Assembly (NCBI GenBank): GCA_964553615.1
Contig: CAZKMA010000001.1
Location: 99,696 to 163,695 of the forward strand
Direction: 5' to 3'
DNA: 64,000 bases
DNA from: DATKUC01 sp964553615
GTDB taxonomy: Bacteria > Spirochaetota > Spirochaetia > DSM-27196 > DATKUC01
Shown here piece after piece: positions 38,756 through 47,733 of the stretch (within the stretch, counting starts at the first letter, position 1; every line of letters starts with the position of its first letter). The translations under genes were made by a program, and so were the position numbers. The notes beneath the pieces are model-generated. The model was not told where the DNA came from and ran no database searches. It saw nothing but the letters and a program-made list of their open reading frames with translations.

Positions 38756-39451
38756 GTGTCAAGGAATAAGATAATCATCATTGTAATTTCCGCTATTCTC
38801 GCAGGAGGACTCGGAATAATCGGCTTTTATGCATATCAGGGAGCACGCTACGTTTCCACCGACGACGCCCGGGTCAGCGCGGATCTGGTCCATGTGTCGC
38901 CGGAAATCGCCGGCAACCTGCTGGTCTGGAATGTCAAAGAGGGTGATATGGTCACCGCCGGGCAGATTCTCGGGCGGCAGGATCTGGGTGCGGCAATGAC
39001 ATCCGGTGCAATGAATCCGTCGTCCATAGCGAACGTAGGCGGTGTGATAGCCCAGAAGGCGCTGCTGAAAGCGCCAATAAGCGGTCAGATCATCAAGTCC
39101 AATGCGGTGGTGGGGCAGATGGTCATACCCGGCACAACTCTTGCCATCATCGCGGACACCGGTGATCTGTACATTTCGGCCGACATAAAGGAGGGCAATT
39201 TTGCCCGGATCCATATCGGCCAGGTTGTGGATGTTCATGTGGACGCGTACCCGGGTACGACCTTCCCCGGACGCATTCAGAATATCGGTCGTGCCACCGC
39301 ATCCACGTTTTCGCTTTTGCCGGCGCAAAACAACTCGGGCAATTACACGAAGGTTACGCAGGTCATCCCCATCAAGATCCATCTTCTCCAGATGGACGGC
39401 GCCCATCTCATGGTGGGCATGAACGCCAGCATCCGCATCCACGTGGAGTGA
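38756..39451 (+). CDS. HlyD/EmrA-like adaptor without an alpha-hairpin
   Basis: A 231-residue inner-membrane adaptor. One N-terminal helix (about residues 5-27) anchors it; the two lipoyl halves are residues 37-76 (VSPEIAGNLLVWNVKEGDMV) and 102-135 (LKAPISGQIIKSNAVVGQMV), followed by a beta-barrel domain (DLYISADIKEGNFARIHIGQ). Only about 27 residues link the halves, where EmrA has a long coiled-coil hairpin of 100 or more. Such a protein cannot span the periplasm by itself. Start GTG 38756 has AGAGG spaced correctly; TTG 38732 is a less likely alternative. Hairpin-less adaptors have been described in spirochaetes (BesA of Borrelia) but there pair with an RND pump. Confidence 0.8.
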   Translation: MSRNKIIIIVISAILAGGLGIIGFYAYQGARYVSTDDARVSADLVHVSPEIAGNLLVWNVKEGDMVTAGQILGRQDLGAAMTSGAMNPSSIANVGGVIAQKALLKAPISGQIIKSNAVVGQMVIPGTTLAIIADTGDLYISADIKEGNFARIHIGQVVDVHVDAYPGTTFPGRIQNIGRATASTFSLLPAQNNSGNYTKVTQVIPIKIHLLQMDGAHLMVGMNASIRIHVE

Positions 39452-39455
39452 TGAC

Positions 39456-40628
39456 ATGAATACAAGGAGTACTTCTGTGGATAAGACTGTATTGAAGAGG
39501 CTGAGCATCGGGCTCGCCGCACTGGCGGTTGTTTTTCTGCTCGGCGCATGTTCTGCAAAGAGTTCGAATCGGGTAACCGTGACAACCGCAGTGTCGGCCA
39601 GGGGAACTGTCGTGAAGAGCGTGAATCTTTCGGGAATTCTCGCCCCTGACCAGACGGTCAATATCTTTTCCGAGCTTGGAGGATACGCGACCAGGGTGAC
39701 TGCCGCGGTAGGTGACCCGGTGAAGGCTGGTTCGCTGCTGGTTCAGATAGATGATCGCCAGCTTGAGGCGCAACTCGAGGTGGCTCGCGCCGCGGTGCAG
39801 GCGGTGGATGACCAGGCGGCGCAGGCGAAAATCGGGATTCAGACGGCGAAAGCGAATCTTGACCTGGCGCAAAAGTCCTATGCCCGAATTGACTCGCTTT
39901 TCAAGAGCCAGGCGGTTCCCCGGAACCAGATGGACGATGCCCGGAATAAGCTCGATCTGGCGCAGAGCGCATACGAAAACGCCCAGAAGCAGTATCAGCA
40001 ACTCACAGGATCGAGTCTTGCCCAGGCAAAAGCCCGGGTGGACCTCATCCAGGTGCAGATCAGCAACAGCATCATCAGGAGCCCGCTCAGTGGTGTTGTA
40101 ACGAACCGCAACGTCAACCCCGGGGAGATGGTCAGCATGGCCGCACCCGTCATGACGATTTCCGATACGTTCACGCTGAAACTGCAGGGTACCGTTGCGC
40201 AGGCTGAGGTACCGCTCATGCACATGGGACAGAAGGTCACGGTGACGGTGGACGGAATGCCGGATGTAACCTTCTCTGGCAGCATCATCCAGATCGGTCC
40301 AGTGGCAGCCTCGACCGGTCAGTATTTTCCGGTGGTCGTTAGTCTGAAGAACGACGGCAGGCTTCTTGCCGGCATGACTGCGATGGCCTCGTTCAAATTG
40401 ACCGGACCGGAGAGAGTGCTTCTCCCGCTGTCAGCAGTGAAGGCTGAAGGTGGTGAAAACTTCGTGTTTGAGGTCCGGAACGGCACCGTTCGGCGCGTTG
40501 CCGTTGAGCTCGGACTCGCGAACTCGACGCAGGTCTCAATTGTCCGCGGACTGGATGCAGGGGTTACGGTTGCAACAAGCAACCTCGGCACGCTCCAGGA
40601 CGGCATGGCAGTGACGGTCGGGAACTGA
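39456..40628 (+). CDS. RND/MFP-type periplasmic adaptor lipoprotein
   Basis: A 390-residue adaptor with lipobox LLGAC (Cys32). It has a lipoyl half (GGYATRVTAAVGDPVKAGSL), a coiled-coil hairpin spanning about residues 105-202 (RAAVQAVDDQAAQAKIGIQT and NQMDDARNKLDLAQSAYENA), the second lipoyl half with SPLSGVVTNRNVNPGEMVSM, then a beta-barrel and membrane-proximal domain. This is the standard AcrA/MexA layout, although no RND pump is nearby. It follows the hairpin-less adaptor by 4 bases and precedes tolC by 12. A role as the bridge between the short adaptor and TolC is inferred. Confidence 0.9.
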   Translation: MNTRSTSVDKTVLKRLSIGLAALAVVFLLGACSAKSSNRVTVTTAVSARGTVVKSVNLSGILAPDQTVNIFSELGGYATRVTAAVGDPVKAGSLLVQIDDRQLEAQLEVARAAVQAVDDQAAQAKIGIQTAKANLDLAQKSYARIDSLFKSQAVPRNQMDDARNKLDLAQSAYENAQKQYQQLTGSSLAQAKARVDLIQVQISNSIIRSPLSGVVTNRNVNPGEMVSMAAPVMTISDTFTLKLQGTVAQAEVPLMHMGQKVTVTVDGMPDVTFSGSIIQIGPVAASTGQYFPVVVSLKNDGRLLAGMTAMASFKLTGPERVLLPLSAVKAEGGENFVFEVRNGTVRRVAVELGLANSTQVSIVRGLDAGVTVATSNLGTLQDGMAVTVGN

Positions 40629-40640
40629 AGAGGGGTCGGA

Positions 40641-42065
40641 ATGCGAAAGCAACAATTTCTCCGGAGCAGTGGTGTTCGGTTTGCCTTTCTCATGACGCTG
40701 GTCTCGGCGTTCCTGTCCGGGCCGATTTACGCACAAGGTGCACCAAAGAGTCTGACAATAGAGCAGGCGGTATCCGCATCGCTTCAACACAGTAACGGCA
40801 TTGAAGGTGCCCTGGCCGACTGGCACAGCGCACAGGAGAAGGCGGCGGAGGCCAGGCTTCAACAGTTGCCGTCCGTTAAGCTCTCCGGTTCCTATATGCG
40901 TCTGAGCAAGGTTCCCGGCTCCAGCATCCCCCTCGGACCGACGACGACTCTAACCCTCCCGGCGTCGCCCGAGAATGCATTCAATTTCGCCGTTGATTTG
41001 CAGTACCCGATATTCGCCGGGTTCAGGCTGAAGGAGGCGGTGAAGCTTGCCGAGCTTCAGTCGGCGGGGAAGAAGATCGGGGTGCAGATTGTGCGCCAGG
41101 CACTGCGCTTCGAGGTGCGCAGAGCGTACTGGGAGGCAGTGCGCGCATCCGCGGCCGTCAGTACTATGAAGAAGAATCTCGATCTTGTCGGCGTTATGCG
41201 AAAAGAGGTGGAGGACGAGGTTACCCAGGGTCTTGCAACTCAGTCCGATTTGCTTCAGGCGGAAGACCGGTACAATCAGGCTCAGCTGATGCTGACGGAT
41301 GCCATATCCGGGAGGAACAAGGCACTCCTTGCACTTTCGTCGTTCATGGGAGACGATTCGGTCGGCGCGCTCATTGCGGGCGGCGCATCGGCCGGCTTCT
41401 CGCTGGACGCGAAACCGGTTTACGATCTCTCGACGAAGGCCTCCGGAGTGCAGTTCCCGAAACTCGAAGCTCCGATAGATCCGCAGAAGCTCCTCTCCGA
41501 TGCACTCTCGAATAGGCCGGAGACACAAACGGCAACGGTAGGGGTGGAGAGTGCGCGGCATGCAAAAATGATGAGTCAGGCAGGACTTTTCCCGACTCTC
41601 GCGCTTATCGGTAACTACACCTATGCGGATCCAAACCAGCGAATTTTCCCAACGGTAGACGGATTCAAAGGCACCTGGAATGTCGGGGTGGCATTGAGCT
41701 TCGATGTCGGGAAGCTTCCGGCAAACGTAGCAGGCTCCACCGCTTCAGCAGATGCGCTGAAAAAGGCCGAAGCGCAGGCGGCACAGGCCAGGGAGTCCGT
41801 GGTGCTGGATGTGCGTACAACCCTGCTTTCGTACGAGCAGGCGAAGCAGGACCTTGGAATGACGAAGGGTATGGTGACCCAGGCGACCGAGAGCCTGCGC
41901 GTAACCAGACAGAAGTACGAGAACGGTCTTGCCAAGCACTCGGACGTCCTCCAGGCAGAGGTTTCACTCCTGCGCGCGCAGTACGGGGTCATCAACAAAG
42001 AGGTGGATGTTCGCATTGCAGCCGCAGATCTTGCCCGGGCAAGCGCGCTCGATCTGATGCAGTGA
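40641..42065 (+). CDS. tolC: TolC-family outer membrane efflux protein
   Basis: A 474-residue outer-membrane channel. The signal peptide ends near SAFLSGPIYAQ. Two structurally repeated halves of the TolC fold are seen: first TIEQAVSASLQHSNGIEGAL and LKLAELQSAGKKIGVQIVRQ-like helices, second with AQAARESVVLDVRTTLLSYE and TESLRVTRQKYENGLAKHSD. The conserved patterns AL...N and YE.GL...SDVLQAE mark the family. It ends the marR operon and is convergent with a creatininase gene 30 bases away. Confidence 0.92.
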   Translation: MRKQQFLRSSGVRFAFLMTLVSAFLSGPIYAQGAPKSLTIEQAVSASLQHSNGIEGALADWHSAQEKAAEARLQQLPSVKLSGSYMRLSKVPGSSIPLGPTTTLTLPASPENAFNFAVDLQYPIFAGFRLKEAVKLAELQSAGKKIGVQIVRQALRFEVRRAYWEAVRASAAVSTMKKNLDLVGVMRKEVEDEVTQGLATQSDLLQAEDRYNQAQLMLTDAISGRNKALLALSSFMGDDSVGALIAGGASAGFSLDAKPVYDLSTKASGVQFPKLEAPIDPQKLLSDALSNRPETQTATVGVESARHAKMMSQAGLFPTLALIGNYTYADPNQRIFPTVDGFKGTWNVGVALSFDVGKLPANVAGSTASADALKKAEAQAAQARESVVLDVRTTLLSYEQAKQDLGMTKGMVTQATESLRVTRQKYENGLAKHSDVLQAEVSLLRAQYGVINKEVDVRIAAADLARASALDLMQ

Positions 42066-42095
42066 CATACTCGACACGTTTTCCGCGTTCGCTGC

Positions 42096-42869
42096 CTAAC
42101 GATATGGGATATCGCCCCGTTTCGCGGAATCCAGAGAAACGAGCAGATCTGCTACTTCCTCACAAATGGCATTGAAGTAGACCTTTCCCTTCTCCGCGGT
42201 AGCTGCGGCAGGATCCCCGCTCCCGGTATCCGGATGGATTGCCGACCAGGGTCGGGGGGTCCAGACTCCCGGTGCGGTGAGTCCGGGGATTTCGAACGGT
42301 AATCGCTCACCCTTACCGGCCGCAGAAATATCGACGGAGTCGGGGCGCAGATGCATAACCAACGACGTCTCCATTTCGTCGGCATGATCGCCTGGAGCAT
42401 CGAAGACGGAAGATCGGGTTTCCGGTATGAGCTGGTAGAAATTGACGACGACGCACAGGATGGCATTCGAATGCATCAGATCTCGTACGAGCGGTTTGAA
42501 CTCATTGCCGCCGTGTGAATTGAGAATTACCAGGCGATCTATGTGCTGCGACAGGAGGGATTGAGCCACGTCTTCGAGGATGGCCGCAGCGGTTCCGGTA
42601 GAGAAGCTGATAGTTGCCACCTGATCCATCTGCTGTGCATTGTTCCCGTACGGGATAGTTGGCAGGACAATCGGTAATGCTCCGCGCGCGAAGGCAATCT
42701 CGGCGGAGTGCTCTGCAATTTCGGTTGCCTCGAGGATGTCGGTTCCGTGTGGAAGATGCAGGTTGTGGGCCTCGGTTGCCCCCCATGGCAGCACAGCCAC
42801 GCGCGGTTTCCGATTCTTCAGTTGTCCGTAGGTTGCCTCATACAGCACGTATGGTCGATTCTTTCGCAT
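42096..42869 (-). CDS. Creatininase-family amidohydrolase
   Basis: A 257-residue metal-dependent amidohydrolase. Motifs: LPWGATEAHNLHLPHGTDIL (metal ligands Glu and His near residues 33-40), IVLPTIPYGNN, LNSHGGNEFKPLVRDL and DHADEMETSLVMHLRPDSVD. Family members act on creatinine, and on compounds of riboflavin or mycofactocin metabolism, so substrate is open. Start ATG 42869. It is followed, 6 bases after, by a GNAT gene in the reverse transcriptional order (the GNAT gene lies upstream), suggesting they share an mRNA. Confidence 0.88.
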   Translation of the reverse strand: MRKNRPYVLYEATYGQLKNRKPRVAVLPWGATEAHNLHLPHGTDILEATEIAEHSAEIAFARGALPIVLPTIPYGNNAQQMDQVATISFSTGTAAAILEDVAQSLLSQHIDRLVILNSHGGNEFKPLVRDLMHSNAILCVVVNFYQLIPETRSSVFDAPGDHADEMETSLVMHLRPDSVDISAAGKGERLPFEIPGLTAPGVWTPRPWSAIHPDTGSGDPAAATAEKGKVYFNAICEEVADLLVSLDSAKRGDIPYR

Positions 42870-42875
42870 ATGGAA

Positions 42876-43475
42876 TCATACCACACCGAGGATTCGTTGG
42901 AGACCCTCCTTCACCCCTGTCCATTCCGCGGCAACGAGGCTGTACATGACCGTGTCTCGAACATAGCCGTCCGGCAGGATTCGGTGTTTTCGGAGTACAC
43001 CTTCTTTTCGAAACCCGATTCTTTCAATGGCGCGCTGTGATACAAGATTCCGACTGTCGGTCTTGATCTGAACGCGAACCGCACCCAGCGACTCGAATGC
43101 ATACCGAAGCAGCAGATACTTGCATTCGGTATTGATCCGGGTTCTGCGGGCATCCGCGGCGAGCCAGGTCCAGCCTATCTCGAGGTTTCGGTGCTGCGGT
43201 GAAATATCGAGATAGCGCGTGCTGCCGACGATGCGATTCCGCTCCGGATCGAAGATGGCAAACGGAAACTCGGTTCCTGCCAGTTTGGCGGCAAGAGCGT
43301 GTTCTACGACCAGACCCATGTCCGCCAATGATCCAATGCTGACCGGCATGTAGGTAAAGGTCCCCGGATCCAGCGCGGTCTGATACAGGCCGGCAACATC
43401 CGATGGTTTCATGGGCGAGAGTACTGTTCGGCAGTTCCTGTCTTCGAGCCTGAGCGATTCGGGAATCCATCCCAT
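42876..43475 (-). CDS. GNAT N-acetyltransferase (RimJ/RimL type)
   Basis: A 199-residue acetyltransferase. The pattern SIGSLADMGLVVEHALAAKL, then FAIFDPERNRIVGSTRYLDI, and the acetyl-CoA region EIGWTWLAADARRTRINTEC, with LVSQRAIERIGFRKEGVLRK near the C-terminus, match RimJ/RimL-like proteins that acetylate protein N-termini or small molecules. Start ATG 43475 has AGGAGC upstream. It precedes the creatininase gene by 6 bases and follows the DUF4013 gene by 11 bases, so all three may be one operon. Confidence 0.9.
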   Translation of the reverse strand: MGWIPESLRLEDRNCRTVLSPMKPSDVAGLYQTALDPGTFTYMPVSIGSLADMGLVVEHALAAKLAGTEFPFAIFDPERNRIVGSTRYLDISPQHRNLEIGWTWLAADARRTRINTECKYLLLRYAFESLGAVRVQIKTDSRNLVSQRAIERIGFRKEGVLRKHRILPDGYVRDTVMYSLVAAEWTGVKEGLQRILGVV

Positions 43476-43486
43476 TGTATTTGCTC

Positions 43487-44098
43487 CTACGGCAGCTCGT
43501 CTTTCAATCGAGAGTAGACGTAACCCTGGGCGGAGACGATGAAACTCATGGCGAATGCTACAAATACAATGACGACGAGTGTAGAGAGAAACCTGGAGAT
43601 CAATCCGAAGACAAGACCAAGGACCAGGGCTCCCACGGCCGTGATGAGCCCAATGACAATGAATGCCCAGAAGATGGCAGCTTTCTTGCCGTGGGTGACC
43701 GAATTGCTTCGGGTTATTGCCTCCATCGGGCCCATTTCAGCGTCCACTGCAAAGAGCGGTGCAAGCATCCACGCAATACTCAGCACAATACCGGGAACAA
43801 AAAAGAGAGCCAATCCGACGCTGGTGCCGGCGCTTACAAGACCGGTCACCAGAAAATAGCTGCTCATCTGTTTCCGGTACACGGGATCAAAAATCTCGGT
43901 GAACGATATCTGCTCTTCCCGGCTCGATTTGGCAACAATGCCGACGAATAGTCCAATGGTTGTGCCGATGTTCAGATATGGAATCCAGAATGTCAGAATC
44001 CAGAGCAGAAAGTTGACGGCAATGGAAGCAATGTTCTTGAGCCCATGGGAAAGCCCGTAACTGATAATCTCGCCCGTTCGCAAGTCACTCATGTACAC
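43487..44098 (-). CDS. DUF4013-type membrane protein
   Basis: A 203-residue membrane protein. The N-terminus LKNIASIAVNFLLWILTFWI, and PYLNIGTTIGLFVGIVAKSS, match the style of the DUF4013 family; the last half has VSAGTSVGLALFFVPGIVLS, LAPLFAVDAEMGPMEAITRS (a conserved acidic loop) and further helices. About four to five transmembrane helices are predicted. Function is unknown. GGAGGGT precedes the ATG, and the promoter with TATAAT at 44144-44149 is immediately upstream. Confidence 0.8.
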   Translation of the reverse strand: MYMSDLRTGEIISYGLSHGLKNIASIAVNFLLWILTFWIPYLNIGTTIGLFVGIVAKSSREEQISFTEIFDPVYRKQMSSYFLVTGLVSAGTSVGLALFFVPGIVLSIAWMLAPLFAVDAEMGPMEAITRSNSVTHGKKAAIFWAFIVIGLITAVGALVLGLVFGLISRFLSTLVVIVFVAFAMSFIVSAQGYVYSRLKDELP

Positions 44099-44143
44099 CC
44101 TCCTGTAATGTGAATGATGTAAAGCAGACGCTGCAGGTCAGTT

Positions 44144-44172
44144 ATTATACCCTGAGTGTGCTACGGAGCAAA
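44144..44172 (-). promoter_or_regulatory. Promoter of the DUF4013-GNAT-creatininase unit
   Basis: On the minus strand TTTGCT (44172-44167), 17 bases, TATAAT (44149-44144). Confidence 0.6.
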
Positions 44173-44221
44173 TGATTTTTTTCAGTATGTCGGGAACAGT
44201 CACCGGGGAAATTGAGTCCTG

Positions 44222-44665
44222 TCAGGCACGCCCCCCGGTAATGTAGTGCTCAAGTTGCTCGATAATGAATTCCTGATTCGAAATGATGGACTTTACGACA
44301 TCTCCAATAGAGACGAGGCCGAGGAGCTCCCCGTTCTCGATGACCGGCACGTGTCGAATGCGTTCTCGTGTCATGATTGCCATGCATTCGTTTATCTTCT
44401 CGCCGGGTTCCACATAGAAGACACGACTTGTCATTATGCTTGATACAGTAATGTCATGAGAGGACTTGCCGAGAAGGGCTACCTTACGTGCGTAATCACG
44501 TTCGGAGAATATTCCCTGTAGCTCTTCCTGGCTGTCAATTACCAGTACTGCGCCGATATTCTTCTCCGCCATCAACTTCAGTGCATCGTATACGATTGTT
44601 TCCGGAGTCACCGACCAGACCTGATTGCCTTTGCTATCGAGGAGTTCTTTGATGGTGTCGAGCAT
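44222..44665 (-). CDS. CBS-domain pair protein
   Basis: A 147-residue protein made of two CBS domains: KGNQVWSVTPETIVYDALKL, AVLVIDSQEELQGIFSERDY, and the second VSSIMTSRVFYVEPGEKINE, IRHVPVIENGELLGLVSIGD. Such pairs bind adenine nucleotides and regulate unknown partners. A C-terminal helix (VKSIISNQEFIIEQLEHYIT) ends the protein. Start ATG 44665 has GGAGG in front. It is divergent from the PilZ gene. Confidence 0.9.
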   Translation of the reverse strand: MLDTIKELLDSKGNQVWSVTPETIVYDALKLMAEKNIGAVLVIDSQEELQGIFSERDYARKVALLGKSSHDITVSSIMTSRVFYVEPGEKINECMAIMTRERIRHVPVIENGELLGLVSIGDVVKSIISNQEFIIEQLEHYITGGRA

Positions 44666-44683
44666 GCTACGCCTCCAGACCAC

Positions 44684-44712
44684 AGTATACACCACATCAT
44701 TGGGGCCGGCAA
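44684..44712 (-). promoter_or_regulatory. Promoter of the CBS-domain gene
   Basis: On the minus strand TTGCCG (44712-44707), 17 bases, TATACT (44689-44684). The start codon lies about 19 bases beyond the -10 box. Confidence 0.55.
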
Positions 44713-44748
44713 AGAAAACGTATTGAATTGATAAGGTTCTGCGGTGAG

Positions 44749-44777
44749 TTGATCTTCCGGGATTCTGTTCGTATGCT
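44749..44777 (+). promoter_or_regulatory. Promoter of the PilZ gene
   Basis: TTGATC (44749-44754), 17 bases, TATGCT (44772-44777), 21 bases before the ATG. Confidence 0.55.
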
Positions 44778-44798
44778 GTGAGGAGAATCGAGGAAAAT

Positions 44799-45599
44799 AT
44801 GGAAGATTCCCAGAAGAAAACCGACGGTTATCTGGATCCCACGATAGCGGGGCGCAAGGTTTTTTTCCTCTATCCGCACAGCGTGCTCCAGGAGCAGCTC
44901 ATGGAGCTTATCTTTCAAGCCGGGTATGAGGTGTACCTGCTTCGTGAACACACGAAGGTGAAACGTTTGCTCTCCCGCTATCCTGGTTCAATACTCTTCA
45001 TTAACATTGACGAGCGTATCCGGGATACGTCCTGGGAAGTATACGTGCGGCAGTTCACGGGGCCGGAAAACACGTACGATATCCGGGTGGGCATACTCTC
45101 CTATAACGATGATCCCCAACTTGCGCGGCGCTACATCATGGAGATGTCGGTGCAGTGCGGATTCATACGGCTGAAGCTTTCGCTTGCAGAGAGCGCAAAA
45201 ATACTTTTGTCCGTGCTTGAGGCGAATGAGGCCCGCGGCACGCGGAAGTTCGTTCGTCTTGCCGTGCCCGAGGACAAGCACATCACGTTCAACGTACGGC
45301 GCGATCATGCATTTGTTTCAGGGCGGATACTCGACCTGAGCGTTGCGGGAATGGCAGCCGCGTTTGTTGACGAGCAGGACTTACATCCGGGAGACACTGT
45401 TGAAGATATTCAGCTCAACCTGAGGGGATCCATTGTCCGGGTTGCCGGGAAAATTGCCGGCACGCGAAAGTCCGGTGACAGATTGATCCACGTCATTCTG
45501 TTCGAAATCGATGACGCGGGGGAATCCCGGAGAAAGCTCCGCACGTTCATTTATGCGTCACTTCAGGCACAGATGGATAAGGTCCTCTCAGGACTGTGA
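44799..45599 (+). CDS. PilZ-domain protein (putative c-di-GMP effector)
   Basis: A 266-residue cytosolic protein. The N-terminal half (about 1-145) is a receiver-like fold (KVFFLYPHSVLQEQLMELIF, RYPGSILFINIDERIRDTSW, YDIRVGILSYNDD) without a clear phosphorylation pattern. The C-terminal half is a PilZ domain: RKFVRLAVPEDKHITFNVRR and SGRILDLSVAGMAAAF, where the DLSVAG loop is the usual D/NxSxxG motif. The RxxxR element (here RKFVR) fits c-di-GMP binding. With the GGDEF protein at 12371, signalling by this messenger is present in the window. Confidence 0.85.
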   Translation: MEDSQKKTDGYLDPTIAGRKVFFLYPHSVLQEQLMELIFQAGYEVYLLREHTKVKRLLSRYPGSILFINIDERIRDTSWEVYVRQFTGPENTYDIRVGILSYNDDPQLARRYIMEMSVQCGFIRLKLSLAESAKILLSVLEANEARGTRKFVRLAVPEDKHITFNVRRDHAFVSGRILDLSVAGMAAAFVDEQDLHPGDTVEDIQLNLRGSIVRVAGKIAGTRKSGDRLIHVILFEIDDAGESRRKLRTFIYASLQAQMDKVLSGL

Positions 45600-45623
45600 A
45601 CAGATGACGGTCCCGTCGGACCA

Positions 45624-46583
45624 TTACCCCCGTTTCTGGAATATTTCCGGATTGTTCAGAAGGTAGCGGACCGTGCTGCGGACTCCGTCTTCAATGCTTG
45701 TCCGCGGTTTCCATCCGAGCGCATTCAGACGGGCGGTATCCAGGTGGACAAAGGGACTATCTCCAATCCATCCTCTCTCCCCACCGGTGAACGAGTACGA
45801 GACATTTGCAAGACCCATCTCTTCGCAGATGATATCGGCGACCCGCACAACGGGTATCCAGCTATCGTGGCCGAGGTTAAAGGTGTTTTTCCTGTCACGG
45901 GAGTGTTCCAGTGCTGAGAAGATACCGCTTACCCCGTCTTTCACGTAGAGATAGGACTTCTTCTGCTTGCCGTCTCCGAGAATTTCGAGCTCGGTTGAGT
46001 TGGCGGAGAGTTTCTTGACGAAATCGTAGATGACGCCGTGGGAGTAGCGCTCACCGATCCACGAGACGAATCGAAATGAGAAGGTTCTGATTTCGTAGTA
46101 TTCTGAATACGCCTGAATGTACGCCTCCCCGGATGCCTTGCTCGCTCCGTACACCGAGGTCTGTACGAGTTCCGAGCTTTCCGGTGTTGGAAAGGTGTCC
46201 GGTTCACCGTACACAGTTGCGGAACTTGCGAAGGCAAGGGTCTTCCCACCGGTATGCTTTATCGCCTCGAGAACTGAATGTGTTCCCAGTACGTTCTGAT
46301 GAAGGTCGATGAGGGTATTTTCCACGCCTCCACGGACGTCCGCGTTCGCTGCCAGGTGGAATACCGTGTCGCAGCCCTCCATGGCCCGGGTAAGGCGGGC
46401 CGTTTCAAGAATATCGCCTTTGATGAACCTTACGCGGGAACCGAACTCCTTCAGGTGCTTTTCGAAACCCGAAGAGAGATTGTCGTAGACTGTGACATCC
46501 ACTCCCTCGTTTACCAGGCGTTCCACGATGTGGCTGCCTATGAATCCGGCTCCTCCGGTTACCAGTGCTCGTGAGATATCCAA
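45624..46583 (-). CDS. NAD-dependent sugar epimerase/dehydratase (GalE-like SDR)
   Basis: A 319-residue extended SDR. NAD-binding motif TGGAGFIGSH, catalytic SSATVYGEPD and YGASKASGEAYIQAYS (Y-x3-K) are visible. Closest are UDP-glucose 4-epimerase or UDP-glucuronate-type enzymes. The start is TTG 46583, with AGGAG six bases upstream; GT28 ends 4 bases before it. It is last of the heptose cassette and may epimerise a nucleotide sugar used by the glycosyltransferase. Substrate is open: GDP-heptose or a UDP-sugar. Confidence 0.85.
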   Translation of the reverse strand: MDISRALVTGGAGFIGSHIVERLVNEGVDVTVYDNLSSGFEKHLKEFGSRVRFIKGDILETARLTRAMEGCDTVFHLAANADVRGGVENTLIDLHQNVLGTHSVLEAIKHTGGKTLAFASSATVYGEPDTFPTPESSELVQTSVYGASKASGEAYIQAYSEYYEIRTFSFRFVSWIGERYSHGVIYDFVKKLSANSTELEILGDGKQKKSYLYVKDGVSGIFSALEHSRDRKNTFNLGHDSWIPVVRVADIICEEMGLANVSYSFTGGERGWIGDSPFVHLDTARLNALGWKPRTSIEDGVRSTVRYLLNNPEIFQKRG

Positions 46584-46586
46584 CTG

Positions 46587-47726
46587 CTACTCCTGATCTT
46601 TCAGCTGTTCCAGAACAAAATCAACAATGTCTGCGCTGCCGTTTCGGTCGGTCACGCTTCGAAACGGTTGCAGTGTCTGCTGATAGAGCTTTTCATCGCT
46701 TGCGAGTGTCTCGATACGTGCGGTAAGATCCGCGGGTCTCGGCGTATAGACGGCGAAACCTCGCTTGACCATATAGTCACGGTTATCCGCCTCATTCGGT
46801 GCTCCGAGACTGTTCACCAGAAGCGGCTTCCTGGTCTTTATTGACTCCATTGCAAAGCTCGTGCCGCATTTCCCCGACAGTACATCCGTAGCAGCAAACG
46901 CAGTTCGCAGATCGGGCAGAAAGCCCACCGGAACTATCTTTGCATACCCTTCCCGTGACGGATAGCGGCGGTGCAGCGATTCGAGCAGATCCGTGTTCTT
47001 TCCTGTCAGTACCAGGATCTGCGCGTTTTTGCCTCGCGCATAGTAGTGGTCGAGAAACGGGAACGCCCTGCCGAGACCCTCTCCGCCAAGGCTGAACAGG
47101 ACGGTAAACAGATCTTCAGTGAGCCCGAGAGAACGGCGGGATTCCGTACGGTCAGGAAGGTCTCCGAGAAGCTCATCCTGAACGACCAGTGAAATGACCC
47201 GGATATTCTTCCGGGCTATACCGATATGCATGAGCGAGGCAAGCGCCTCCTCGGAGAGGCAGAAATACATGTCGGCACCGCATTTTATCTGTGGATAGGC
47301 GCGGGCGAACTCCGAAAAAACATAGTAGATCGGGTATGTAAGTCCGGAGGCCGAACGAGCATGATCGAAAACGTGACCGCATCCCCAGTGGGTGGGCAGG
47401 ACGAGATCCGGATGATATCCATCCAGGAACTGAAGTACGTGCGGCAGCGCCTCGCTCATGGCCCGACGACTCGCAATCTTGAACGCCCAGGGAACCACGC
47501 TGTTCAACTTGAACAGGATTGTTTTCACCCAGTTCGGTTGGGCGAGAATCTTCAGCCAGGATCTGACATACAGATCGGTGAGCCGTTCGCCGGGCAGCTC
47601 GGCTCCGACATCCATGAGCCGCACCTCCCAGTCCGGGCGCCTGCGTTTGAACTCCGCTTCAATTGCCCGCGCAAACGAGATGTGTCCGAAACCGGCATTG
47701 AAGTACGGGATGAGTACGCGTTTCAT
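46587..47726 (-). CDS. Glycosyltransferase, GT28/MGDG-synthase-like
   Basis: A 379-residue GT-B glycosyltransferase. The N-terminus (IPYFNAGFGHISFARAIEAE) has the G-x-G-H-xx-A motif of MGDG synthase and MurG type enzymes; the C-domain has TVLFSLGGEGLGRAFPFLDH and ATDVLSGKCGTSFAMESIKT. Such enzymes transfer a sugar from a nucleotide donor to diacylglycerol or a lipid-linked acceptor on the inner membrane's cytosolic face. It follows gmhA by 7 bases in the heptose cassette, so a heptosyl or hexosyl glycolipid is a possible product. No signal peptide. Confidence 0.82.
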   Translation of the reverse strand: MKRVLIPYFNAGFGHISFARAIEAEFKRRRPDWEVRLMDVGAELPGERLTDLYVRSWLKILAQPNWVKTILFKLNSVVPWAFKIASRRAMSEALPHVLQFLDGYHPDLVLPTHWGCGHVFDHARSASGLTYPIYYVFSEFARAYPQIKCGADMYFCLSEEALASLMHIGIARKNIRVISLVVQDELLGDLPDRTESRRSLGLTEDLFTVLFSLGGEGLGRAFPFLDHYYARGKNAQILVLTGKNTDLLESLHRRYPSREGYAKIVPVGFLPDLRTAFAATDVLSGKCGTSFAMESIKTRKPLLVNSLGAPNEADNRDYMVKRGFAVYTPRPADLTARIETLASDEKLYQQTLQPFRSVTDRNGSADIVDFVLEQLKDQE

Positions 47727-47733
47727 TTCGCTG

